Source: Caldithrix abyssi DSM 13497
Lineage (GTDB): Bacteria; Calditrichota; Calditrichia; Calditrichales; Calditrichaceae
Assembly: GCF_001886815.1 (NCBI RefSeq)
Contig: NZ_CP018099.1
Span: forward strand, 4,914,542 to 4,978,541
DNA length: 64,000 nucleotides
Direction: 5' to 3'
This document shows, one piece after another, positions 17,005 through 25,051 of the stretch. The notes beneath the pieces are model-generated. The model had not been told where the DNA came from. It saw nothing but the letters and a program-made list of their open reading frames with translations, and did no database searches. Within the stretch, counting starts at the first letter, position 1. The number at the start of each line of letters is the position of its first letter. The translations under genes and the position numbers were made by a program.

Positions 17005-18513
17005 TTAGCCTTCGCCGAAGACAAAGGCAGAAAAACGAAACAGATCGGCGTCTTCGTCCTGCCAGGCATCGCGCGGCAAACCGGCCTTGCGACAGGTTTC
17101 CTGCAAAAAGGTTTCTCGATCCCATCCCCACTCCACCGGCACCTGCGGCAGCAGCAAGCCCACGTTGGCGCCCTTTTTAATCAGCAGGCCGTCTCTGCCA
17201 ATCTTGATTTCGTTTACATGGCGCACATGGCGGAACGGCGAAAGCACCGATATTTCATATTCTAACAATGGCAGTTCGGCCGGCGTAACCGGACTAAAAC
17301 GCGGATCAGCGGTCGCCGCCTGAATGGCCACGTCGCGCACCACCAGATAAAGCGGTTTTAAGGGCGCCGTGTAGCCGATGCAGCCGCGTAGCCTTCCGTT
17401 GATCTTTAAGGTAACAAATGCGCCGCGATCCTGCATAATGCTTTCGATGCCATCTGCGGAAGGTTCGTAAACACCGCCCTTTTCTACCGCTGTTTCCACC
17501 GCTTTTTTAGCTATCTCCAGTAATTTGCGCTGCGCCTTTCGATCTAACGAAAACGACTCATCATTTGCACTTGCCTTTTTTGCCTTTACAAAGACAAACG
17601 CCGCATATCCCACCACGCGGCTTTTATCGCCCATGGGCACATCGCCCGAATTGGCGTATTTTAGCAGTCTGGCCTCTGTCGCGCCCAAATATTCGGAAGC
17701 AATCATCAGGCTGACGATAGGGCCGCCGCCGCAGGCCTCCCAGATACGGCCCTGTAAATTACGCGAAAGGTTGTAATAATCCCATTCCTTAATGGCGTTG
17801 ATTACTTTTTTGTCCAGCTCAATGGCCTTCTGATAGGAATGGAAGTGCGAAAGGTCGGAACTGGCCACGATGATTGTCCGATCATCTTCGATCAAATCTG
17901 CCAGAGCGCGTCCCAGGGCGCGGGCCGTTTCATAGCTCTGTTCGCCCATGACAATGGGCACCAGTTGAAAATCATCCAGCACCACCTGTAAAAAGGGCAG
18001 CTGTACTTCAAGCGCGTGTTCGCCACGCCCCTGAAAATTGATGGTGTGCCCATGTTCAGAGAGTTCCAGTCGATCGCTTTTTTTGGCCAGTTTGCGGGCA
18101 AATTCGGCATCCACTGGAATTAAACCGAGCGGCGTTTCGTAATGCGTGCCGTCGTAAACAGCGGCTCCGCTGAAATATTCCACATGACTGGGAGAAATAA
18201 CCACCACACGCTTGATCTTTCTGCCCTGTAAAACTTTGTAAGCATAGGCCGCCACCCCGCCCGAATACACATATCCGGCGTGTGGCGCAATGATTCCGGT
18301 AATCGCATCCTTTATTTCCGGCGATTGTGCCTTCTTTAAAAAACTTTCGATCATCGACTGCAAGGCTTTTGCGCTGGAAGGATAAAAAGCGCCGGCCACT
18401 GCCGGTTTTCTGATCTTTGTTTTGATTTCCCCGGAAACACTCTGATTTGCAAATATCAAGACCATCACCCCCATTAAAATTAATGTAACGGACTGAACTT
18501 TTCTGCTTCGCAT
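17005..18513 (-). CDS. exported MEMO-AMMECR1 fusion protein (AmmeMemoRadiSam B+A)
   Basis: 502 residues. Residues about 9-28 are a hydrophobic signal-like segment ending VSG. Residues about 33-310 are a MEMO domain with the metal-site pattern of human MEMO1: H78 (APHAGY), H110 (SPSH), H223 (LSHFHS) and C261 (CGGGP). Residues about 325-500 are an AMMECR1 domain with its invariant GCIGY (377-381). In many bacteria and archaea these are separate genes beside a radical-SAM gene; here the two are fused, no radical-SAM gene is adjacent, and the N-terminus suggests export. The substrate is unknown; MEMO resembles extradiol dioxygenases. Confidence 0.9.
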   Translation of the reverse strand: MRSRKVQSVTLILMGVMVLIFANQSVSGEIKTKIRKPAVAGAFYPSSAKALQSMIESFLKKAQSPEIKDAITGIIAPHAGYVYSGGVAAYAYKVLQGRKIKRVVVISPSHVEYFSGAAVYDGTHYETPLGLIPVDAEFARKLAKKSDRLELSEHGHTINFQGRGEHALEVQLPFLQVVLDDFQLVPIVMGEQSYETARALGRALADLIEDDRTIIVASSDLSHFHSYQKAIELDKKVINAIKEWDYYNLSRNLQGRIWEACGGGPIVSLMIASEYLGATEARLLKYANSGDVPMGDKSRVVGYAAFVFVKAKKASANDESFSLDRKAQRKLLEIAKKAVETAVEKGGVYEPSADGIESIMQDRGAFVTLKINGRLRGCIGYTAPLKPLYLVVRDVAIQAATADPRFSPVTPAELPLLEYEISVLSPFRHVRHVNEIKIGRDGLLIKKGANVGLLLPQVPVEWGWDRETFLQETCRKAGLPRDAWQDEDADLFRFSAFVFGEG

Positions 18514-18660
18514 CGTTACCCCGCTTCCAATAAATTTAGATACATTTTACTGCAATAAGGTTAATAAAAACGGAAGGTAAAATCAATGGTTTGCTGAATT
18601 TTAACTTTTCAGGCGCCAGGCAGGTTAGTTTAAGATACTTCCTCTGAAAGATCCAGTCCT

Positions 18661-20380
18661 GCCCGGGAGGCTGTTGCAAATTCAGTTTGAGTAAAATTCA
18701 AAAAATTTGTAAATTCTGGGCGACAGATAAAACAAGTAATAACAAAGGAATTCCATGAGTTTTATTACTTATAATCGCTCACAAATGAATCTCTTTGGCT
18801 ATAGTGTGGAAGATTTTGCCAGAGACGATCCAAAGAGTCGATTTGTAGTGGAGTTGGTTTCGCGCCTTGATTTAAGTGCACTTTATTCCCGTTATAGTTC
18901 GCAAGGCGGTGATTCTTATGCCCCAGACATGATGCTTGCCTTATGGTTTTATGCTTATAGTAACGGCATTACCAGCACCCGTAAGCTGGAGGAATTGTGT
19001 AAATATGATACGCGCTACATTTATATCACTGGGAATCAGCATCCGGATCATAGTACATTAAGTCGTTTTCGCAAGGCACATTTGGATTTATTAGACCAAT
19101 ATTTTGTAGAGATACTTTTAATTGCCCAGGCCGAAGGCATAAGTAGTTTCAACCAGATAGCCATAGATGGCACGAAAATCAAAGCGCACAGCAGTAAGCG
19201 TCATGGCTACACTGAGGATCAATTAGACAAACGTATAGAGAAGTTAAGAGCAGAGATCAAGCAATACATGCAGCGCTGTAATTTTGTAGAACAGGGGGCC
19301 ACGGATGAATTAGATTTAGAAACTCTTCGAGCGGAGAAAGAACGGCTTGAGCGCTTAGAGAAAGAGATATTAGAACGTAAAGCCCAATTGAAAGAGCGTA
19401 AGAAACAGCTCAAATCAGAACATCGTTCAAGACATCAAATAAATGTAAAAGAGCCGGATGCCCGCATGATGCCTTCGGTGGATGGGCCGGGTTATAACGC
19501 ACAATTAGGCGTAGATATGTCCAGTCATTTAATTGTAGCCCATGAAGTGGTAAGCCAGCCCAACGACCAGGGTCAATTCATACCGATCCAAGAACAAGTA
19601 GAGAAGAATCTTGGTTCAGATGATAAGCGATCTTACACAGCCGATTCCGGTTATCACAATAGCGCAGACCTAAAAGAATTGGAAGAAAAGCAGATCGATG
19701 CCGTAATAGCCGATCCCCAGTTATCCAATCGTTCGATAAAGGAGACACCGACCTCCAAGGAAGAATTGCAAAAAGAAGAAAGAAAACTAAAACGAAGTGA
19801 TTTTGTGTATCATGAACAGGGAGATTACTATGAATGTCCGGCGGGTAAGAAGCTTTTTCCAGTTGAGAGGAATAGCGAACGGATCGTATATCGTTCCAAT
19901 GATTGTCAGGACTGTCCCTTAATTAATTTATGTATTTCCAGTAAAAAGAAAGTTAAGCAAATCCATCGTTCAGTTAATGAGAGTTATTGCGAACGTATGG
20001 CGAAAAAGTTACAAACTTCAGCGGCGCAGGAACGACTAAAGAAGCGTTCGGTGACAGTTGAACCTGTTTTTGGTAATTTGAAGCATAATTTAGGCTATCG
20101 TGGATTTTCCTTATCTGGTCTTAATAATGTTCGTAGTGAATTTACGTTAATGTGTATTGGGCATAATATTAATGTTCTATTTAAAAATATGTTAGGGAAA
20201 CGTTTAGCAGCGTTTATAACAGCATCACAAGAAAAAGATGATCTATTAATTTTATTTTCAAAGAATATTTTGGCGTTTTTAATTCTATATTTTGCCCAAC
20301 GTTTAAGAATGAGAAAAAATTATCAATATCGGAGAATATAAACATTAATTCCTCCCCCCCCATGCAACAGCCTCCCGGGC
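18661..20380 (+). mobile_element. IS1182-family insertion sequence, apparently intact
   Basis: 1720 bp bounded by 18-bp perfect inverted repeats GCCCGGGAGGCTGTTGCA (18661-18678 and, reversed, 20363-20380). The outer CCCGGG is palindromic, so it could instead be a 6-bp target duplication, leaving an 11-12 bp repeat as the true end. Joining the flanks gives TCCTGCCCGGGCGGGA, itself a near-perfect palindrome (14 of 16), which would be the target. It contains one full transposase gene. Confidence 0.9.
18755..20341 (+). CDS. IS1182-family DDE transposase
   Basis: 528 residues. The N-terminal DUF772-type region includes QGGDSYAPDMMLALWFYAYS and HPDHSTLSRFRK. The DDE triad is readable: D138 in AIDGTKIKAH, D297 in TADSGYHN and E436 in VEPVFGNLKHNLGYRGF. 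A charged coiled-coil insertion (about 155-225) and a CxxC...C cluster (CQDCPLINLC, 384-393) are typical of IS1182 members. AAAGGA precedes the ATG. There is no frameshift or internal stop, so it may be active. It catalyses cut-and-paste movement of the surrounding element. Confidence 0.95.
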   Translation: MSFITYNRSQMNLFGYSVEDFARDDPKSRFVVELVSRLDLSALYSRYSSQGGDSYAPDMMLALWFYAYSNGITSTRKLEELCKYDTRYIYITGNQHPDHSTLSRFRKAHLDLLDQYFVEILLIAQAEGISSFNQIAIDGTKIKAHSSKRHGYTEDQLDKRIEKLRAEIKQYMQRCNFVEQGATDELDLETLRAEKERLERLEKEILERKAQLKERKKQLKSEHRSRHQINVKEPDARMMPSVDGPGYNAQLGVDMSSHLIVAHEVVSQPNDQGQFIPIQEQVEKNLGSDDKRSYTADSGYHNSADLKELEEKQIDAVIADPQLSNRSIKETPTSKEELQKEERKLKRSDFVYHEQGDYYECPAGKKLFPVERNSERIVYRSNDCQDCPLINLCISSKKKVKQIHRSVNESYCERMAKKLQTSAAQERLKKRSVTVEPVFGNLKHNLGYRGFSLSGLNNVRSEFTLMCIGHNINVLFKNMLGKRLAAFITASQEKDDLLILFSKNILAFLILYFAQRLRMRKNYQYRRI

Positions 20381-20901
20381 GGGATTTGAAACTTTTTGTG
20401 CTTTTGGATTGGTTGAATAGTTAATTAGTTGAATGGTTGAATAGAAATTTACAAATGCGCAAATATTGAACATCATTGAAGAAAAATTTCCAACGAACAG
20501 TTCTTCCTACTCTCCCAGACTCTTTTTCTTGGAAAGGGGGTGAGGGCTATTGTAAACTTTTCCCTATTTTTTTATAAATATACATTTGATATCGCTTTTG
20601 AGACACCCTCGGGGGGAATAGCGCCGATATGCTTAGTTTTAGTCTCAGAATGGTTTGTTTAATCATTTTCTGCGATTATTGGCGTAATCTGCGAGAAAAT
20701 TACTTTAAGCAAAACGCGGTTGATTTTGGTTGCGGCTTTGCTGCCTTAGCTGGAAAGATCTACCGCCTGAGCGCGCGAATATTCCTGTGAATACGTAATG
20801 CCTGACAGGTAATGAAATATCTGTGCGACTGAATGCGCAGGCCGCGCAAAAGCAAATGTACCGGGCCATGCCTTCAAAGCAAATCTAAAATTTATTAGGA
20901 C
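20381..20901. other. gene-free stretch with repeat fragments
   Basis: About 520 bases right of the insertion sequence. It contains simple near-repeats of TTGAATAGTT (about 20413-20442) and one copy of a dispersed repeat at 20671-20760. No ORF with a ribosome site was seen. A segment near 20803-20840 (TGACAGGTAATGAAATATCT) resembles one near 34120-34140. Confidence 0.6.
20671..20760. repeat. dispersed repeat, copy A
   Basis: GCGTAATCTGCGAGAAAATT, then ACTTT, then GGTTGATTT.GGTTGCGGCTT and GC.GCCTT. It matches a second copy at 24441-24525 in the same orientation with few differences. Together they bracket the four-gene htrA operon. Confidence 0.8.
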
Positions 20902-21378
20902 TTAAGAATCGTTTCCCTTCTGTTCTTCTTTTAATATTTCATCCAGACGTTTATTGTCTTCCACGCCGTTCTCATCGTATTTGGAATATTTTGAGCCATA
21001 GCCTTTATCCTGCCGAATCTGGTTGAGTTGATTCTTTTTCAAATACAGATCGGCCAGTTTTTGCGGATCCAATCCAACCAACTGGCATTTACTAACCCAA
21101 AAATGTAATTCGTCAATCAGTTCAATACGAATATTATCCCAGTCGATTTCATCCATATCTTTCCACCATTTCCAGGGGAGTGAATCCTCCAGCTCGATCG
21201 ATTCGTGAATTTGCGCCCGATTGTAGTTTAACAACCACTTCACGCGCTCGGCAACGGTTTCAGGATCATTGTTATTTTGATCGCACAGCCGATCGTAATC
21301 CTGTCCGTGTCGTTCTTTTAAAATGCGTTTATTGAGTTCGTATTGTTTATCAAAGATCATCTTCAACAAATCCATCAT
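20902..21378 (-). CDS. dimeric dUTPase-like protein (dUTPase_2 family)
   Basis: 158 residues, all-helical. Motifs fit the dimeric dUTPase/dCTPase family (MazG-like all-alpha NTP pyrophosphatases): ESIELEDSLPWKWWK and DNIRIELIDELHFWVS supply the acidic Mg2+ site, and NQIRQDKGY near residue 120-128 matches the family's NxxRQDxGY signature. The expected reaction is dUTP to dUMP plus pyrophosphate, limiting uracil in DNA. It overlaps the upstream pseudo-HtrA gene by 4 bases and ends the operon. Identification rests on motifs only. Confidence 0.7.
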   Translation of the reverse strand: MMDLLKMIFDKQYELNKRILKERHGQDYDRLCDQNNNDPETVAERVKWLLNYNRAQIHESIELEDSLPWKWWKDMDEIDWDNIRIELIDELHFWVSKCQLVGLDPQKLADLYLKKNQLNQIRQDKGYGSKYSKYDENGVEDNKRLDEILKEEQKGNDS

Positions 21379-22793
21379 TCATCTCCCCGATTTGTTTGTT
21401 GATAATTGGTTTTAATAAATAAGAATCGCGTGCTGCCGTTGCGCTGAATAAACATTTTTACGAATTTCGGTTTTTGCCGCTCAATTTCCTTAAGTACCTT
21501 TTTAAGATCGTCTAACGTTTCGATGGGCGTCTCGTTCACCGTTTCAATTAAATCGCCGATTTGTAACCCGGCAATATCCGCCCAGCCGGCGCGTTCCACG
21601 CGACTCACCCAAACGCCGCGCGTATCCGGCTCCAGATTTCTGCTTAAAATGACATCCCTTGTCAATTCCTTTGCACTGAATCCCAGCTTCTGATTGGCAA
21701 TCTCTTCGGCCATAAACTGGCTGATGGGAGAGCCGCGCAGGTTCACTTTTTTAAGCAAAAAATGGTTTTTGCGGAAAATCTCCAGCGTAATGGTGTCCAC
21801 CGTCTGGCTGCGAATCATCTGGCGGAAGATATTTAAATCGCTTTCTTTATCTGCCTTTAGCGGAACATCGTTCATTCTGGTAATGACATCGCCGGGCAGT
21901 AATCCTGCCGCTTCAGCCGGCGAATTTTGAATAATGGTGCTGACCAGAACGCCGTGCAATTCCGGCTGCCCAAAATAGCGCGCTAAATCTCTGGTAAACG
22001 GTTGCATGTAAATGCCCAGCCATTTTTTCCGAACGGTGGCCTTGTGTTTAAAAAACGGCGGCTCTTTAATCAGCGGGGCAAATCTTTCAAACAGCACGAT
22101 GCGGCCCAGCTGACCGGCGCCCACATTGGCAAAAGGCATTCTTCGCCTAACGTTTTCCCGTCCCAGATAGTGGTAACCGATAGCGTTGCCGTTTTCATCC
22201 AGGGCCAGGCCAAAATCGCTTAAGGACAAAAAGTTGTTTTCAAAATAGAACCGCTTTTCTCCCTCGTCCGAAAGGGCGTTGATGCGCCGCTCAATCATTA
22301 TGTTTGCAAAATCGTAACTTGCCGGCAGATGGTGCAGCAGGATGATTTTTTGGCCGAGCTGTAATTGGCCTTTGTTTTGAAATTGCACCGGCCGGGTGCT
22401 TACCGAATCTTTGAGACGAATAAAAGCGATGCTCAGGTCTTCATCTTTGCCGATAAATTCTGCCGGCAGCTCTTTACCGTTGCCCCATTTAACCTTAATA
22501 TCCGACGGCAGCTGCGCCGAAGCCATCATATTGGCCGAAGCCGAAAATTCAATGTTCGCCGGATAAATGGCGGCAGAGGTCATAATTAAGCCGCGCTCAT
22601 CGACCACAATGCCGGTTAAATAACGCTTTACTCTTTCTTTATCTTTAATTTCTTCAAAGGAAAGCAATGGCTCAAAATAACTAATGACCACCACTTTGTC
22701 GGAGTAGCGCTCATTTATTTTTTGCCAGCTTTTTTGCGCCTGCGCGTTTATGATAAAACTCAACAATAAAATAAGATGAAACAGATACTTCAT
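21375..22793 (-). CDS. degenerate HtrA-like protein with two PDZ domains
   Basis: 472 residues with a signal peptide (1-19). The trypsin-like domain (about 25-240) aligns with the neighbouring HtrA, but the active site is lost: TNNHV becomes TSAAIY (about 72-77, no His), and the GNSGGP segment becomes LSDFGLA (about 191-197, no catalytic Ser), while the Asp region DEDLSIAFI (117-125) remains. Two PDZ domains follow (about 260-350 with GVLVSTIIQNSPAEAAGLLPG, and about 375-460 with WADIAGLQIGDLI). It is probably a non-catalytic periplasmic partner or regulator. It overlaps the active htrA gene by 4 bases. Confidence 0.85.
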   Translation of the reverse strand: MKYLFHLILLLSFIINAQAQKSWQKINERYSDKVVVISYFEPLLSFEEIKDKERVKRYLTGIVVDERGLIMTSAAIYPANIEFSASANMMASAQLPSDIKVKWGNGKELPAEFIGKDEDLSIAFIRLKDSVSTRPVQFQNKGQLQLGQKIILLHHLPASYDFANIMIERRINALSDEGEKRFYFENNFLSLSDFGLALDENGNAIGYHYLGRENVRRRMPFANVGAGQLGRIVLFERFAPLIKEPPFFKHKATVRKKWLGIYMQPFTRDLARYFGQPELHGVLVSTIIQNSPAEAAGLLPGDVITRMNDVPLKADKESDLNIFRQMIRSQTVDTITLEIFRKNHFLLKKVNLRGSPISQFMAEEIANQKLGFSAKELTRDVILSRNLEPDTRGVWVSRVERAGWADIAGLQIGDLIETVNETPIETLDDLKKVLKEIERQKPKFVKMFIQRNGSTRFLFIKTNYQQTNRGDE

Positions 22794-24121
22794 TGGCTGT
22801 CTTTTCCTTTAATTAACGCAAAACGATTCACATCGCCGATTTTTAGCCACAACAGATGATCTTTTCCGTCTTTGCTGTACTGATTTTCGTAATTGGTGAT
22901 GAACTGGTCGATGCTTTTAATGGGCTGATCGTCTATTTTGGTCAGCACCGCGGCTCTAAACACCCCGGCTTCCTGCGCCGGGCCACCCAGTTGAACGCCG
23001 GTAATCAACACCCTGTCCGCCTCACTTAAGCGGAAATTTTTTCGGATGCGCGGCGTAATCTCCTTGACGGACATGCCCCACTCTTTACAATAATATTCAT
23101 TTCCGCTGAACTTCCCCTGCTTTTTGGGCACGAGTGAAACCTGACCGGGGCGCAGGTGCTGATCCAGATATTTCAAAGTGATCTGTTTGCCCACCGGAAG
23201 AGTGGAAACCAGCAAGCGCACTTTGGGCAGCTCTTCCTGATAGACGGCCGCAACTTTTTTCCCGTTGATTTCCGTAACCACAAAACCGGCTTTTAAGCCT
23301 GCTTTTTCCGCCGGAGAATTTTTTTCCACTTCGCGCAGCAAAACGCCCTGCAAATCTGGTTTATTGAGATAGGCGCGCAGCCCTTTAATTTCCTGCCATT
23401 CCGCGCCGATCCAGGCCCTTTCCACCTCGCCCTTTTCCATTAACTGCTTAATCACAAACTTTGCCGTATTAATGGGAATGGCAAAGCCCAGATTCTCGCC
23501 AAAAGTAATGGCCCTGGCGTTAATGCCAATCACCTCGCCTTTCAGATTTACCAGCGGGCCACCCGAATTGCCCGGGTTAATTGCCGCGTCGGTTTGAATC
23601 CACAAATTGTAGGGCGAAGTCATGCTGCCGGACTGGTCAAAATAGCGGTCCACGGAGCTGATTACGCCCAGAGTCAGCGAACGCGCCAGGCCCAAAGGCG
23701 AACCTAAAGCCAGCACTACCTGGCCCACCTGCAATCCGTCGCTGTTGCCCAGCCTGGCAAAGGGCACTTTTTTAAGTCCGTTTTTTCCCAGTTTTAGCTT
23801 GAGCACGGCCAGGTCTGTCCAGGGGTCCAGACCGATCACCTCCGCTTCCACTTCTTTTTTAGAAGATAGCGTGCACATAACAAAACGCGCTTTTTCCGCC
23901 ACATGGTTATTGGTCAACACATAGCCGTCTTCCGAAAAGATAAATCCGCTACCCGTTACCTGCACTTTTTGCGGCTCGCCCGAATCCACAAATTCTTTAA
24001 TGGGCTGAATGTGTACCAGAGCGGGGAAGACCTTCTGGCGCGCCTTACGAATTTGATCTTCCAGATTGTCCCCGGCAAAGATCAGCAGGGGGACGAGGAC
24101 TAAAACAAATAGTTTACGCAT
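22790..24121 (-). CDS. HtrA/Deg-type periplasmic serine protease
   Basis: 443 residues with a signal peptide (about 1-16). The protease domain has an intact triad: H73 in TNNHVAEK, D103 in DPWTDLAVL and S186 in NPGNSGGPL. Two PDZ domains follow at about 225-320 (ENSPAEKAGL-like sequence KNSPAEKAGLKAG) and about 345-435. It degrades or refolds misfolded envelope proteins. The ATG shares one base with the stop codon of the upstream thiamine-binding-like gene, and its end overlaps the pseudo-HtrA gene by 4 bases, so all four genes of the operon are probably translationally coupled. Confidence 0.95.
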   Translation of the reverse strand: MRKLFVLVLVPLLIFAGDNLEDQIRKARQKVFPALVHIQPIKEFVDSGEPQKVQVTGSGFIFSEDGYVLTNNHVAEKARFVMCTLSSKKEVEAEVIGLDPWTDLAVLKLKLGKNGLKKVPFARLGNSDGLQVGQVVLALGSPLGLARSLTLGVISSVDRYFDQSGSMTSPYNLWIQTDAAINPGNSGGPLVNLKGEVIGINARAITFGENLGFAIPINTAKFVIKQLMEKGEVERAWIGAEWQEIKGLRAYLNKPDLQGVLLREVEKNSPAEKAGLKAGFVVTEINGKKVAAVYQEELPKVRLLVSTLPVGKQITLKYLDQHLRPGQVSLVPKKQGKFSGNEYYCKEWGMSVKEITPRIRKNFRLSEADRVLITGVQLGGPAQEAGVFRAAVLTKIDDQPIKSIDQFITNYENQYSKDGKDHLLWLKIGDVNRFALIKGKDSQ

Positions 24122-24429
24122 TATTTTTTCAGCTCTCTCTTTAAAATAGATTCCACCTTTTGAATTTTCTTTTCCAGTCTGCTTTCATTGGACTTTCGAT
24201 AATCCATTTTCAGGGTCATGGAAATGCGGCGACAATCTTTCTCCAGGGCCTTAAAACACTGGCGCACCACGCCCATCACCTCATCATAGTCGCCTTCCAG
24301 CACGGTACCCATGGGATTCAGGCGATAATTGACTCCGCTTTTGTCAATAATATCCAGAATCCTCGCCACATAGGGCGAAAGGCTTTCCCCCTTATCAAGA
24401 GGAAACATGCTGAATTCGATTAATACCAT
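24121..24429 (-). CDS. MTH1187/YkoF-like thiamine-binding family protein
   Basis: 102 residues from the ATG at 24429, which has AGGAGA 6 bases upstream. An open frame continues upstream but runs into a dispersed repeat and is not part of the gene. The sequence MVLIEFSMFPLDKGESLSPYV, GVNYRLNPMGTVLEGDYDEVM and the C-terminal helices fit the MTH1187 (DUF77) family, a ferredoxin-like fold that binds thiamine or related ligands as tetramers. A link to thiamine here is unproven; the neighbours are envelope proteases and a dUTPase. First gene of the operon. Confidence 0.85.
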   Translation of the reverse strand: MVLIEFSMFPLDKGESLSPYVARILDIIDKSGVNYRLNPMGTVLEGDYDEVMGVVRQCFKALEKDCRRISMTLKMDYRKSNESRLEKKIQKVESILKRELKK

Positions 24430-24440
24430 GTCACTTCTCC

Positions 24441-24525
24441 TGCAATTATTTGCGTAATCTGCGAGAAAATTACTTTTCGCGCGTTTAGGTTGATTTAGGT
24501 TGCGGCTTCGCGGCCTTCGGAAATT
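24441..24525. repeat. dispersed repeat, copy B
   Basis: Same family and orientation as 20671-20760: GCGTAATCTGCGAGAAAATT, then ACTTTTC, GGTTGATTTAGGTTGCGGCTT and GCGGCCTT. It lies just upstream of the ribosome-binding site of the thiamine-binding-like gene, so the operon promoter must be inside or next to it. Confidence 0.8.
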
Positions 24526-24642
24526 AATATGTAGCGCGCAAAAGAGATTATTTAGCATACCACCTTATGAATCACTATTTTTTTATGATCATGGATGTTT
24601 TTTATCTCATTTATGATTGAGTGCACCATAGATTGCCTTTTA

Positions 24643-25038
24643 TCATTTTTTCTTATTCTCCAGCATGGTTTTGTGGTAGGAGTAAACGCGGATCGCCCGA
24701 AAAAGAATGGCAATAAAAATGATTAACAAAACGTACATGATAGATACGCGGGCGATATTGCTAACCATCCGCCGCCAGTGCAAAAAACTCTGAAAAAACA
24801 ATACAAGGTTAAAAACAGTGAGCAGGCCAATAAAAAAATTTAACTGTCGATAGTTCCACTTTTTCCCTTTATGTTCCATTTTTAGATCGGCGACCAGCAA
24901 GCCATAGGTTAAAGTGCCGATGATGGATGCCAGTAAAAATTGGGTGGTTTCCATCCAGTCAAATAGATGTAACAAAAAATAACTGGCAATAAAAGCCAGC
25001 ACCGGTACATATTCGAGTATGCTCTTTTTTTCTTCCAT
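24643..25038 (-). CDS. four-helix membrane protein, unknown function
   Basis: 131 residues from the ATG at 25038, preceded by GAGAGG; the frame is open 21 codons further upstream but that part overlaps the AI-2E gene and lacks a ribosome site. Four hydrophobic segments (about 10-27, 33-52, 68-86, 95-115) with short charged loops and a lysine-rich tail (LENKKK). I recognise no family. It follows the AI-2E exporter gene after 13 bases, suggesting co-transcription. Confidence 0.7.
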   Translation of the reverse strand: MEEKKSILEYVPVLAFIASYFLLHLFDWMETTQFLLASIIGTLTYGLLVADLKMEHKGKKWNYRQLNFFIGLLTVFNLVLFFQSFLHWRRMVSNIARVSIMYVLLIIFIAILFRAIRVYSYHKTMLENKKK

Positions 25039-25051
25039 CACGCCTCTCAAC

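Noticed and set aside
24430-24558. N-terminal 43-codon extension of the thiamine-binding-like gene
   Set aside because: The extension reads through the dispersed repeat and lacks a ribosome site; the ATG at 24429 has AGGAGA and matches the family start.
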